A stretch of DNA of 13,918 bases from CAYJAD01 sp964372165. Lineage in GTDB: Bacteria; Desulfobacterota; Desulfovibrionia; Desulfovibrionales; Desulfovibrionaceae. A program made the position numbers and the translations under genes. The stretch spans positions 1 to 13,918 of the forward strand of contig CAYJPT010000053.1 in assembly GCA_964372165.1 (NCBI GenBank), read 5' to 3'. Below, in pieces: positions 7,262-13,918 of this stretch; position 1 is the stretch's first letter; each line of letters starts with the position of its first letter. The notes beneath the pieces were generated by a model. That model made no database searches. It worked only from the letters and a program-made list of their open reading frames with translations, and was not told the DNA's origin.

Positions 7262-7282
7262 AAAAACAATTTTTTTGTTTTT
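7262..7282 (+). terminator. Weak AT-only terminator candidate after the fusion gene
   Basis: AAAAACAA (7262-7269) pairs with TTGTTTTT (7275-7282) across a five-T loop, and a further T-run follows at 7296-7302. The stem has one G-C pair only, and it lies 109 bases after the stop codon, so this is tentative. Confidence 0.3.
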
Positions 7283-7345
7283 GCTGCTGCTTATATTTTT
7301 TTGTTATAGCTCACATTTTACAAACAAAATCCTTACAATATAAGT

Positions 7346-7385
7346 AAACGCTGATTAAATCAACAAGTCAAAAAACATATTGTGC
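7346..7385 (-). repeat. 40-bp dispersed repeat, copy 1
   Basis: Read on the minus strand, this runs GCACAATAT, G, TTTTTTGA, C, then 21 bases ending in AATCAGCGTTT. It matches the plus-strand sequence at 11872-11911 at 38 of 40 positions. Both copies lie downstream of a gene and in the same sense as that gene (here the RgpF-like gene ending at 7462). The core TGATTTAATCA is itself a palindrome around a central base. Confidence 0.7.
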
Positions 7386-7416
7386 CTTTGCTTATAAAGT
7401 AGGCAATTGTGCCTTT
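7379..7416. repeat. Direct repeat of an 11-mer
   Basis: ATTGTGCCTTT occurs at 7379-7389 and again at 7406-7416, 27 bases apart. The first copy overlaps the end of the 40-bp repeat and the second touches the 13-bp stem-loop. Confidence 0.6.
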
Positions 7417-7446
7417 CTGATTTATTCTGCTTGCAGAATAAATCAG
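7417..7446. terminator. Perfect 13-bp stem-loop at the 3' end of the RgpF-like gene
   Basis: CTGATTTATTCTG (7417-7429), a four-base loop CTTG, and CAGAATAAATCAG (7434-7446). It starts 15 bases after the stop codon of the minus-strand gene and closes the convergent region. No T-run follows on the minus strand, and only CATTTTCAT on the plus strand. It may therefore stop transcription weakly in both directions or protect the 3' end of the mRNA. Confidence 0.5.
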
Positions 7447-7461
7447 CATTTTCATAAATCT

Positions 7462-9339
7462 TCATGCTAAACGATTTTTTTCATACATTGGCACTACCCT
7501 ACTCCAGCGCTTTTTTTGCAAAGCACAACTGAAAAAAAGTATTTTTTCAAGACTTGCACCAAGGCTAACCTTATGTTGTTTGCATAGCTCTTCAAGTTGT
7601 TTTCGTTGTTTATGTAGCAAAGCACTAAGTGGCATTAACATTTGTAGGCGACACCAAAACATACCGCCAGCAGGATAGTCAATAGCTATATTATCATTAA
7701 AATCCATACCCAATTGCGCTAGAATATATTGTATAATTTTAGCATGTTCACCTTGTGTAGTACGCAAAAATGGTGGGTATAATACCGGCGCAATACAAAA
7801 TAAATCCGGCTTTGCATTAAGGGTATTAATAATATTTTCAACACGTACACTACTTCCAAGCAAGCTTGCATAAATATGTTTTTGCCAAAGATTAGATAAC
7901 ATAGTTGCCAAGGTATTATAAGATAAATCTCTTAATTTTAATGATTCTGCATTGGCATTGATTTGTAGTATGAAATGATTTTTATCAATATTTTTTATGT
8001 GCTCAAGTAAGCTTATTAAAGGGTGATTATATGGCTTAACTTGCTTAATTACATTTTCAAAATTGTGCTTTGACAATACCTGCATTAAACTTTTTGCTGC
8101 GTTAGAGCATGACGCAAATGCATAAACTTTCGCACCGTATGGTAAAAATTTCAGATTATTACTAAGGTTTTCAATGTCAATTTTTCCAAGTTCACTTTCC
8201 GCATGTATAAACACAAGCAAAGCCTTATCCTGAGTAGCCCCCTCAGTTTTACATAGTGTAAGATTTATGGGTTCAAAAGCTGCTGCAACATGAGGTGGAA
8301 AAAACATACCATGCTCCCCAACTCCACGATCAAAATTTGCTCCTGCTTGGGTACGCAAAAAATAATTTTCTATACGCAAAAAGTCCTTTTCAAAATTTTT
8401 ATATTTGAGGTTATTTAAAATAGTTGCAAAACCATGCGGACTACGAACGGCTTCACGCTTAATAAAAGCAAGCCCTTTAGCAAGCAATATTTCATGCCCA
8501 TGTAATGTGGGATTGATATTGTGCACTCCCCTATTACAAGCCGCAAGGGGAAAACAAAAAGCTGCAGCCTTAAAACCATGCAAACTTAACCAAAGGGAAA
8601 AAGACAATTCTTGCGCTATGGCAATACCTCGATTTGAACTCAAAGGAACTGCGGCAAAAAAATCTTTTAAAGTTTGGCTTTGAATTATATTTTTCTTTAG
8701 CACTATAAAATAGCTTTGAATATGCGCAACTCTTTGCCAACTCAAGCTTATACCCCAAAAATCACATGTAAATTTTTTCATGTGTGCATATATGGGAGCA
8801 AAGCTTGCCTCATGCTTAGCAAAATTTATTGGTCCAAAATAACTATCATTAGTTAAGAGCAATTCTGTGCATTGCCATAATGAAGGAAAAAATGCAAAAG
8901 CCGCTTTCCAACTGGTAAAATCATAGCCATCACAATCACGATAAATAATTGCATCAGCAAAATTCTGGTAATCTTGCAGAAAACCTTGAGTGTGATTTTG
9001 CATATTAGGCTTAGCATGCGAACAAATAACAACCTTGTAGCCTAGTTTTTTAAAATGCTTACACAGTTCAATCAAACTTTCATCTATATGTCCGTCTTTG
9101 TCATAGTGCGCAACCAAGGCAACTCGATTATTATTAAAGACTAAATTTTCACCATACATACAATGTACATGTTTAGTTATGTCAGCTTGTTCATTAAGAC
9201 TATCACCACGCAAGGAATGCAACATTGATAAAGCAATCTTGCGTGCTTTAATTTTTTTTACCCCAACACCATTAATCATACCTGGCACAAGCTCAACACA
9301 ACCCGTACTCCAAATATATTTCCCAGCTGCTATAGGCAT
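7462..9339 (-). CDS. RgpF-like rhamnan synthesis protein (putative polysaccharide glycosyltransferase)
   Basis: The 625-residue product matches the pattern of the rhamnan synthesis F (RgpF) family at both ends of the domain. Near the N-terminus are RVALVAHYDKDGHIDESL (72-89), IIYRDCDGYDFTSWKAAF (131-148), LLLTNDSYFGPI (160-171) and DFWGISLSW (193-201). Near the C-terminus are a KHIYASLLGSS motif and IDYPAGGMFWCRLQMLMPL (553-571). Residues 1-70 precede the recognisable domain, and the middle third (about 290-480) is poorly conserved by eye. RgpF proteins take part in assembling rhamnose-containing polysaccharides at the cell surface; the actual sugar here is not known. The start at 9339 has a TAAGG a few bases upstream. 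nadC lies upstream on the same strand, 94 bases away, and the two may be cotranscribed. No rhamnose-nucleotide (rml) genes are in the window. Confidence 0.82.
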   Translation of the reverse strand: MPIAAGKYIWSTGCVELVPGMINGVGVKKIKARKIALSMLHSLRGDSLNEQADITKHVHCMYGENLVFNNNRVALVAHYDKDGHIDESLIELCKHFKKLGYKVVICSHAKPNMQNHTQGFLQDYQNFADAIIYRDCDGYDFTSWKAAFAFFPSLWQCTELLLTNDSYFGPINFAKHEASFAPIYAHMKKFTCDFWGISLSWQRVAHIQSYFIVLKKNIIQSQTLKDFFAAVPLSSNRGIAIAQELSFSLWLSLHGFKAAAFCFPLAACNRGVHNINPTLHGHEILLAKGLAFIKREAVRSPHGFATILNNLKYKNFEKDFLRIENYFLRTQAGANFDRGVGEHGMFFPPHVAAAFEPINLTLCKTEGATQDKALLVFIHAESELGKIDIENLSNNLKFLPYGAKVYAFASCSNAAKSLMQVLSKHNFENVIKQVKPYNHPLISLLEHIKNIDKNHFILQINANAESLKLRDLSYNTLATMLSNLWQKHIYASLLGSSVRVENIINTLNAKPDLFCIAPVLYPPFLRTTQGEHAKIIQYILAQLGMDFNDNIAIDYPAGGMFWCRLQMLMPLSALLHKQRKQLEELCKQHKVSLGASLEKILFFSCALQKKRWSRVVPMYEKNRLA

Positions 9340-9433
9340 CTTAACCTTACTTTTTTTAAGTATTTAACCTTGCCAATACCATATCATCCCTCTATTCAAT
9401 AGAAACTTAACACACTTTTTCAATGCTTGCTAT

Positions 9434-10324
9434 TTATACATCTACACGCATACTAAAATCAGCAGCAGTGGAGGAATGGGTAAGCCTACCCACTGAAATA
9501 AAATCTGCACGGCGTGACACACCATCTGCCAAAGCAAGTTCACGTATATTTTCAAGACACACATTGCCACTAATTTCTGCCTCCTGTGTGTTTGGTATAC
9601 AAGGAAGACAAATTTTTAAAGCTGTAACATCCATATTATCAAGCATAATACGCTCAGCCTTGGCCTCAACTGCGGCCTTTACATCATCAAGGCTTCGGCA
9701 TTCAACCTCAATAGGTGGGCATGGGTCATACTTTTGTCTTAGCTTTTTTACTGCCTTATCAATAGACCCTGCTGCGTCAATATGATTATCTTTTAGCATG
9801 AGAATTTCTGCAAGGTTGTGCCGATGATTATAACCACCACCTATTCGCACAGCATACTTTTCAGGCCACCTAAGCCCCGGCAAGGTTTTTCTTGTATCAA
9901 GCAATTTTACTCCTGTTCCCTCAAGAGCTTTAACATACTGAGCAGTCAAGTTTGCAATACCTGAAAGATGTGTCATGAAGTTCAATATCACACGTTCTAA
10001 TTTAAGAATATCAATGGCTGCCCCCTCAATTTGTACTACGGCAGTTTTGTTTTTGACAAAACTACCTTCATCTACCAAAGCATTCCAACAGCAATTACCA
10101 CCACCAAGGTCCGTATATACTTGTAAAATAATAGGAATAAATGGCAAAGATGTAACCAAGCTGTCTTGCTTTGACCATATTGTCGCACTTATAGTTTGAG
10201 TTGGTTCAAAAATACCAATTGCTGTTAGATCAGGGCCGTCCTCTTGCAAAGACAAACCAATAACAGACTTGAGATATTGCATACCCTCTAAGGTAAAACT
10301 TTCTTGAAAAATAGTATATGACAT
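9434..10324 (-). CDS. nadC: Nicotinate-nucleotide pyrophosphorylase (carboxylating), quinolinate phosphoribosyltransferase
   Basis: NadC joins quinolinate and PRPP to give nicotinate mononucleotide, CO2 and pyrophosphate, the third step of de novo NAD synthesis, in the cytosol. The 296-residue product shows the family signatures in order: ERVILNFMTHLSGIA (110-124), DTRKTLPGLR (143-152), GGGYNHRHNL (162-171), MLKDNHI (176-182), IEVECRSLDD (205-214), IMLDNM (226-231), EISGNV (250-255) and DFISVGRLTHS (274-284). The residues expected to bind quinolinate and PRPP are present (R111, R145, K146, H167, R168, K178, E207, D229, by motif position). The N-terminal stretch reads EDGPDLT where many NadC proteins have ED-G-GD-T. 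The start at 10324 has GGGGA seven bases upstream. nadA and nadB are absent from the window. Confidence 0.96.
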   Translation of the reverse strand: MSYTIFQESFTLEGMQYLKSVIGLSLQEDGPDLTAIGIFEPTQTISATIWSKQDSLVTSLPFIPIILQVYTDLGGGNCCWNALVDEGSFVKNKTAVVQIEGAAIDILKLERVILNFMTHLSGIANLTAQYVKALEGTGVKLLDTRKTLPGLRWPEKYAVRIGGGYNHRHNLAEILMLKDNHIDAAGSIDKAVKKLRQKYDPCPPIEVECRSLDDVKAAVEAKAERIMLDNMDVTALKICLPCIPNTQEAEISGNVCLENIRELALADGVSRRADFISVGRLTHSSTAADFSMRVDV

Positions 10325-10474
10325 GACTTGTCCCCATAAAGTCTAAATGCTACAAGGTTCCCACAAGATGATGGGTACATTGGCACAGCTTAGTCTTTTG
10401 TGCATATATTAGCCATAAGCGTTTGCGCCAATTTTATTAATCGCACTACTTTTTTTATTACTATAGGTTGTATT

Positions 10475-11860
10475 ATGTCAAATCCAGAACAGCAAAATAC
10501 CAAAATGCCACCCATCTCTGAAGATGATAATGCCTATAAAGCTGGTGATTGGATGCAAATTCCTGCAATTTGTCGTGAGGATGATCGCCCCGATACGTCA
10601 TTTGCCCACCCAGCAGACATGGCAGACCACATTGAAAACTTAAGCCTTGAAAAACAAGTATGCGTTTTACGTCACCTACCAAAAGAAGATGCCGCAGAAA
10701 CTTTGGCAGAGCTTGATGAAAATGTTGCTGTTGATGTGCTTGAAAATCTTGACCCTGATACAGCAGCACAAATTATTGCTGAAATGTCACCTGATGATGC
10801 CGCCGACGTTTTAGACGAATTAGACGAAGATCACCGTGATGTATTACTTGATAAATTAGAAAAAGAAGACTCTGAAGAGCTGCGCAACTTATTAAGCTTT
10901 GACCCTGACTCAGCAGCCGGAGTTATGAATACAGAAATAATCTTAATTGATAATCATATTTCTGTTGATGAAGCAATTTTAAAAATACGTAATGAAATGG
11001 AGGACAAAGAAAGTCCATACTATGCCTATGTAGTTGATAATCACGACATATTAGTAGGGGTGCTTTCTTTACGTGACCTTATGCTTTCTCGCCCTGGCAT
11101 GCGTATCAGCCAAGCACTGTCAAACCATAGCGTTATTAGCGTGCCTTACGATATGGAAAAAGGCGAAGTTGCAAGCTTATTGTCGCACTACAATTTTATG
11201 GCTATGCCTGTGGTAGATCATCAAGGTCACATTATGGGAGTCGTAACATATGATGATATCTTAGACATTATTCACGATGAAGCCAGTGCAGATATGCTTG
11301 GCATGGTGGGTGCTGACCCAGAAGAAACCATTGATACACCTTGGCTTGAATCAGTAAGAAAACGCTTACCATGGCTTATGATTAACCTCTTTAACTCTGC
11401 CTTAACCGCCTCTGTAGTATATATGTTTGAAAAGTCCATAGCCACCATGGCTTTATTAGCTGTGCTTATGCCTATGGTTGCAAATCAAGCCGGAAATACC
11501 GGGCAACAAGCTCTTGCTGTCATTATACGCCAACTAGCTACAGATCGTTTTGATGCAAAAAAATCATGGCTTGCTGTGCTACGTGAGGGGAAAATTGGCT
11601 TTACTACAGGGCTAATCATGGCTATATGCGCTTGTTGCGTAGTTTGGGCTTTTACCCACAATGTCACATTAAGCCTAGTTATGGGGGGTGCACTACTTTG
11701 CGACATGACAATAGGGGCCATTGCAGGTGGCTCTATTCCCCTTGTTTTCCGAGCACTTGGACGTGATCCGGCGCAAGCATCAAGTATTTTTCTAACCACC
11801 ATTACAGACGGTGCAGGCTTTTTTATATTCCTTGGGCTTGCAACAATGTTTCTTATTTAA
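10475..11860 (+). CDS. mgtE: MgtE magnesium channel/transporter
   Basis: MgtE is a dimeric inner-membrane Mg2+ channel whose cytosolic domains close the pore when Mg2+ is plentiful. The 461-residue product is full length: an acidic MgtE N domain (about 45-150, with repeated DAAETL/DTAAQI/DDAADVL helices), two CBS domains (about 150-275, ending in VVTYDDILDIIHDEA), then five membrane segments (about 301-320, 323-345, 374-395, 397-425, 440-461). The pore signature PMVANQAGNTGQQAL (333-346) and the last-helix motif TTITDGAGFF (441-450), whose Asp445 should be the ion-selecting aspartate, are intact. ATG 475 bases into this kilobase (10475) is chosen because the protein length then fits the family. 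Its ribosome binding site is weak (TAGGTTG). A longer reading from GTG 10400 adds an unlikely hydrophobic leader. It is divergent from nadC, with 150 bases between. I did not see an M-box riboswitch. Confidence 0.95.
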   Translation: MSNPEQQNTKMPPISEDDNAYKAGDWMQIPAICREDDRPDTSFAHPADMADHIENLSLEKQVCVLRHLPKEDAAETLAELDENVAVDVLENLDPDTAAQIIAEMSPDDAADVLDELDEDHRDVLLDKLEKEDSEELRNLLSFDPDSAAGVMNTEIILIDNHISVDEAILKIRNEMEDKESPYYAYVVDNHDILVGVLSLRDLMLSRPGMRISQALSNHSVISVPYDMEKGEVASLLSHYNFMAMPVVDHQGHIMGVVTYDDILDIIHDEASADMLGMVGADPEETIDTPWLESVRKRLPWLMINLFNSALTASVVYMFEKSIATMALLAVLMPMVANQAGNTGQQALAVIIRQLATDRFDAKKSWLAVLREGKIGFTTGLIMAICACCVVWAFTHNVTLSLVMGGALLCDMTIGAIAGGSIPLVFRALGRDPAQASSIFLTTITDGAGFFIFLGLATMFLI

Positions 11861-11866
11861 ATAAAA

Positions 11867-11912
11867 GAAACGCACAATATATTTTTTGATTTGTTGATTT
11901 AATCAGCGTTTC
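11867..11912 (+). repeat. 40-bp dispersed repeat, copy 2, flanked by a 7-bp inverted repeat
   Basis: Bases 11872-11911 match the minus strand of 7385-7346 at 38 of 40 positions; the last 21 bases are identical. This copy begins 12 bases after the mgtE stop codon and reads in the same sense. GAAACGC (11867-11873) and GCGTTTC (11906-11912) are complementary and enclose most of it, so the RNA could fold around the repeat. The flanking pair is not kept in copy 1. Confidence 0.7.
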
Positions 11913-11932
11913 CTCAAATAAAAATATTTGAG
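11913..11932. terminator. 8-bp stem-loop between mgtE and the FKBP gene
   Basis: CTCAAATA, loop AAAA, TATTTGAG. It lies 52 bases after the mgtE stop, in the convergent gap before the minus-strand gene ending at 12041. No clean T-run follows on either strand, so terminator function is plausible but weak. Confidence 0.4.
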
Positions 11933-12040
11933 CAGAATCATTTATATAGTCAAATGAGAAAATTTTTACCATCTTCCCATTCAACTACAATAATTACGTG
12001 ATATTACCTATAGTTAAGCAATAGGCATACAATTTTTAAG

Positions 12041-12463
12041 CTATTTTACTGCTACAATTTCAATCTCAAAGGTCAAAGCTTGACCTGCTAAGGGATGATT
12101 GGCATCTAGTACAACTTCATCGTCTGATACCTCTGTAATAGTTACATTCATAACTTCTTCATCATTAGACAGTTGCAATTGCAAGCCTTCTTCTGCATTA
12201 ATATGCTCTGGCATTTCACTGCGTGGCACAGAGAACACAAGGTCATTATCAACTTCGCCATATGCATCAGCAGGCTGAATATGCACAGTAACTGTTTCTC
12301 CTACCTCACGTCCTTTAACAGCAGCCTCAAAACCGGCAATGAGCATACCAGTGCCCATTACAAATTCTAAAGCATCACGATCCTTTGAGGAATCAAAGAC
12401 ACTTCCATCATCAAGTGTACCAGTATAATGTACCTGTACGGTATCTCCATCTTTAATGGGCAT
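12041..12463 (-). CDS. SlyD-like FKBP-type peptidyl-prolyl cis-trans isomerase
   Basis: The 140-residue product has the split FKBP domain with an inserted chaperone flap typical of SlyD-type proteins. The FKBP part opens with MPIKDGDTVQVHYTGTLDDG and FDSS, continues with a G-x-G-x-LIAGFEAAVKG segment (37-51) and EVGETVTVHIQPADAYGE (53-70), and resumes with LDANHPLAGQALTFEIEIV (119-137). The insert-in-flap region is about 71-118. Such enzymes speed proline isomerisation and bind unfolded chains in the cytosol. The His-rich metal-binding tail of E. coli SlyD is absent. ATG 12463 is chosen because GGAG lies six bases upstream; readings from GTG 12493 or ATG 12475 would place that ribosome binding site inside the gene. 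It converges on mgtE. Confidence 0.94.
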   Translation of the reverse strand: MPIKDGDTVQVHYTGTLDDGSVFDSSKDRDALEFVMGTGMLIAGFEAAVKGREVGETVTVHIQPADAYGEVDNDLVFSVPRSEMPEHINAEEGLQLQLSNDEEVMNVTITEVSDDEVVLDANHPLAGQALTFEIEIVAVK

Positions 12464-12629
12464 AGTTATCTCCATAGTTTTTTTCTTAACCACAATTTAT
12501 CTTGCGTCTAATTATCAGCATATTTGACAATACGCAACAACAAGCATTGAAAAAATTATTCGCATCATTACAATAAAATAAACATCAATTATATTAAATA
12601 TTTTTAATATGTAGTCAATACTTGACCTT

Positions 12630-12659
12630 TTGAAATTTATTGGATAACTAGTTTATAAT
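12630..12659 (+). promoter_or_regulatory. Promoter of the FAH-family gene
   Basis: TTGAAA (12630-12635), 18 bases, then a perfect TATAAT (12654-12659), about 70 bases before ATG 12733. A nearby TTGACC at 12622-12627 is too far from this -10 box. The rest of the 269-base divergent gap shows no other clear element. Confidence 0.5.
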
Positions 12660-12732
12660 GTTCCTTTTTGTAACAACTCATAGCAATGTGTTATTCTGGA
12701 TTGACTTATTATAGCAAGTGACGGAGAAAAAT

Positions 12733-13635
12733 ATGCGCCTTGTAAGCTTTTTTCATGCAAATAATTCTGGCAAACTTAGATGGGGCTTTTGGCACCCTGA
12801 AAATAATTATATTTTAGATGTACAATTGGCAAATTCCTCCATGCCTACTTCATTACGACTAGCCATCGAGCACGAGGATATATTTGAAAAACTAGCTCAA
12901 ATTTATGCCGACGATCAATCAGACAAAATTAATAGTGCAAGGCTTCCCATAAGTGAAACAACTTTGCAAGCCCCATACACAAACCCACCCAAAAATATTT
13001 TGTGCACAGGCATAAATTATGCTGAACACCTTGATGAACTTGTGCGCCCATTAGCTATTGAGCAAAAACTTCCGGATTATCCTTTTATTTTTACAAAACC
13101 TTGCACAACTATTGCACACCCAGACTCAAAACTTACTTGCCACACAAACGTCACCAACAGCTACGATTACGAAGTAGAGCTTGCAGTTATTATTGGCAAA
13201 CAAGGATGCAATATTGCTAAAGAAAATGCTATGGAATATGTGTTTGGTTACTCTATTATTAATGACTTATCAGCACGAAATATTCAAAGACGCACTAGCC
13301 AATGGTATTGTGGGAAAGCACTTGATTTTTCAGCCCCATTTGGTCCATGCATTGTGCACAAAAACTTTATTGGTGATCCACAAAATCTTCGCATAAGTAG
13401 CCGCATCAATGGTGAGGTGAGGCAAGGTTCAAATACAAAGAAAATGATTTTTGATGTTGCAACGCTTATACACATCTTATCAAGAGGTTCAACCTTATTA
13501 CCGGGTGACATCATTGCAACTGGCACACCCTCAGGTGTAGGCATGAGCTTTAACCCACCTAAATTTTTAAAGGCTGGCGACATCATGGAGCTTGAAATAG
13601 AAAACATTGGAATATTGCGTAATTACATAATTTAA
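12733..13635 (+). CDS. Fumarylacetoacetate hydrolase (FAH) family protein
   Basis: The 300-residue product has a variable N-terminal region (1-85) and the FAH catalytic domain (about 86-298). Family signatures are present: ILCTGINYAEHLDEL (89-103), PFIFTKP (117-123), YDYEVELAVIIGK (144-156), GYSIINDLSARNIQ (172-185), GKALDFSAPFGPCIV (194-208), INGEVRQ (225-231) and LPGDIIATGTPSGVG (256-270). By family position, Glu147, Glu149 and Asp178 should hold the divalent metal. The family includes fumarylpyruvate hydrolases, oxaloacetate decarboxylases, ureidoglycolate lyases and 2-hydroxymuconate-pathway enzymes, and the sequence does not decide among them. The start is ATG 12733, with GGAG at 12723-12726; GTG 12718 would put that site inside the gene. 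No pathway partners are nearby. It is followed directly by the tRNA promoter. Confidence 0.9.
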   Translation: MRLVSFFHANNSGKLRWGFWHPENNYILDVQLANSSMPTSLRLAIEHEDIFEKLAQIYADDQSDKINSARLPISETTLQAPYTNPPKNILCTGINYAEHLDELVRPLAIEQKLPDYPFIFTKPCTTIAHPDSKLTCHTNVTNSYDYEVELAVIIGKQGCNIAKENAMEYVFGYSIINDLSARNIQRRTSQWYCGKALDFSAPFGPCIVHKNFIGDPQNLRISSRINGEVRQGSNTKKMIFDVATLIHILSRGSTLLPGDIIATGTPSGVGMSFNPPKFLKAGDIMELEIENIGILRNYII

Positions 13636-13665
13636 AACTTTTTTTATAAACATAGATTTTTTTTG

Positions 13666-13693
13666 TTGACAAACAACGCACATTTCATATAAA
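13666..13693 (+). promoter_or_regulatory. Promoter of tRNA-Val
   Basis: Perfect TTGACA (13666-13671), 16 bases, then TATAAA (13688-13693), ending 13 bases before the mature tRNA. It is the best promoter in the window. Confidence 0.7.
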
Positions 13694-13706
13694 AACTTTT
13701 TTGCGC

Positions 13707-13782
13707 GGGCAGTTAGCTCAGCTGGTAGAGCGCCGCCCTTACAAGGCGGATGTCGGGGGTTCGATCCCCTCACTGCCCACCA
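13707..13782 (+). tRNA. tRNA-Val, anticodon UAC
   Basis: The 76-base tRNA has a perfect seven-pair acceptor stem (GGGCAGT with ACTGCCC), the D-arm sequence AGCTCAGCTGGTAGAGC, an anticodon stem CCGCC/GGCGG enclosing the loop CTTACAA (anticodon TAC at 13740-13742), and a TTCGATC T-loop closed by GGGGG/CCCCT-type pairing. The 3' CCA is encoded in the genome. UAC reads GUA and GUG, and with a modified U34 often all four valine codons. It is followed by a terminator and appears to be a single-gene unit. Confidence 0.97.
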
Positions 13783-13799
13783 ACTCTACCAACAATAAA

Positions 13800-13843
13800 G
13801 TCCCATAAGGTATATAAAGCCTTATGGGACATATGTTTTTGTG
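13800..13843 (+). terminator. Rho-independent terminator of tRNA-Val
   Basis: GTCCCATAAGG (13800-13810) pairs exactly with CCTTATGGGAC (13820-13830) around a nine-base loop and is followed by a T-rich tail (ATATGTTTTTGTG). This is the only hairpin in the window with a conventional T-run on its own strand. Confidence 0.8.
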
Positions 13844-13918
13844 TTTTCATTCATCCTAATCAAGTGGTATTGATATACCTCAGTTTTCCCCAATATTTGA
13901 CAGTAGCATACCATATAA

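Larger units (their letters stand above)
7154..7461. other. Convergent intergenic region with three structured elements
   Basis: The gap lies between the fusion gene (plus, ends 7153) and the RgpF-like gene (minus, ends 7462). It holds a T-rich hairpin (7262-7282), one copy of a 40-bp repeat (7346-7385), a directly repeated 11-mer and a 13-bp stem-loop (7417-7446), each listed separately. No reading frame of note exists, and 7154-7261 shows nothing I can name. Confidence 0.6.

Noticed and set aside
8405..8683. Plus-strand reading opposite the RgpF-like gene
   Set aside because: It is the complement of a well-supported gene, with no ribosome binding site and no recognisable motif.
9423..9785. 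Plus-strand 120-codon reading opposite nadC
   Set aside because: nadC is certain on the other strand; the Ser/Arg-rich product is what an antisense frame of nadC would give.
10325..10474. M-box type Mg2+ riboswitch before mgtE
   Set aside because: The gap is only 150 bases and shared with the divergent nadC promoter, and I could not find the conserved stems or a terminator hairpin.
11894..11911. FNR/CRP-like site in the core of the 40-bp repeat (TTGATTTAATCAG)
   Set aside because: The half-sites are one base too close for the TTGAT-N4-ATCAA pattern, and the site lies downstream of genes, not at promoters.
13567..13773. Minus-strand reading of 68 codons across the end of the FAH gene and the tRNA
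   Set aside because: It begins with the familiar false peptide produced by reading a tRNA gene on the opposite strand, and it overlaps a clear tRNA and its promoter.
13897..13918. TTGACA near the right edge as a promoter for the next gene
   Set aside because: The -10 box would lie beyond the end of the window, so it cannot be judged.
13707..13918. Integration site (att) of a mobile element at the tRNA-Val 3' end
   Set aside because: No integrase gene and no second copy of the tRNA 3' end are in the window.

Overview
This is an AT-rich bacterial chromosomal window. It carries eight confident protein genes, two small genes of weaker family assignment and one tRNA, on both strands, separated by fairly roomy intergenic regions. 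The gene set (orphan grpE, a SlyD-type FKBP with an MPIKDGDTV start, mgtE, nadC, FAH-family hydrolase) and the protein style suggest a low-GC, possibly host-associated member of the Desulfovibrionales (Lawsonia-like). That is an impression from protein sequence only and is held with low to moderate confidence. No phage, integrase, transposase, toxin-antitoxin, restriction or CRISPR component was found.

Layout. Bases 1-279 hold no gene but a compact set of inverted and direct repeats with a GC-rich core. grpE (331-942) and a small YbjQ/DUF74-like protein (1087-1494) follow on the plus strand. A perfect 17-bp stem-loop sits between them and the convergent minus-strand CgeB-like glycosyltransferase (1735-3159). 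Behind that, also on the minus strand, is a 99-residue antibiotic-biosynthesis-monooxygenase-like protein (3293-3592). A well-formed promoter drives the largest gene (3974-7153, plus), a 1059-residue fusion of a GT61 glycosyltransferase, a TPR array, a class I methyltransferase and a leucine-zipper tail. Converging on it is a minus-strand RgpF-like rhamnan synthesis protein (7462-9339), preceded on the same strand by nadC (9434-10324). mgtE (10475-11860, plus) is divergent from nadC and converges on a SlyD-like peptidyl-prolyl isomerase (12041-12463, minus). An FAH-family hydrolase (12733-13635) and tRNA-Val(UAC) with encoded CCA (13707-13782) follow on the plus strand, with a good promoter before the tRNA and a good terminator after it.

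How it fits together. Three genes (1735-3159, 3974-7153, 7462-9339) look like glycan-building enzymes and probably act on a surface polysaccharide or a glycosylated protein. They lie in different orientations among housekeeping genes and not in one operon. The rest is folding (GrpE, FKBP), NAD synthesis, Mg2+ transport, small-molecule metabolism and translation.

The most notable items are the four-part glycosyltransferase/TPR/methyltransferase/zipper fusion, a 40-bp repeat found in opposite orientation downstream of two unrelated genes, and the repeat-built segment at the left edge. I did not find convincing evidence of a complete new multi-gene system.
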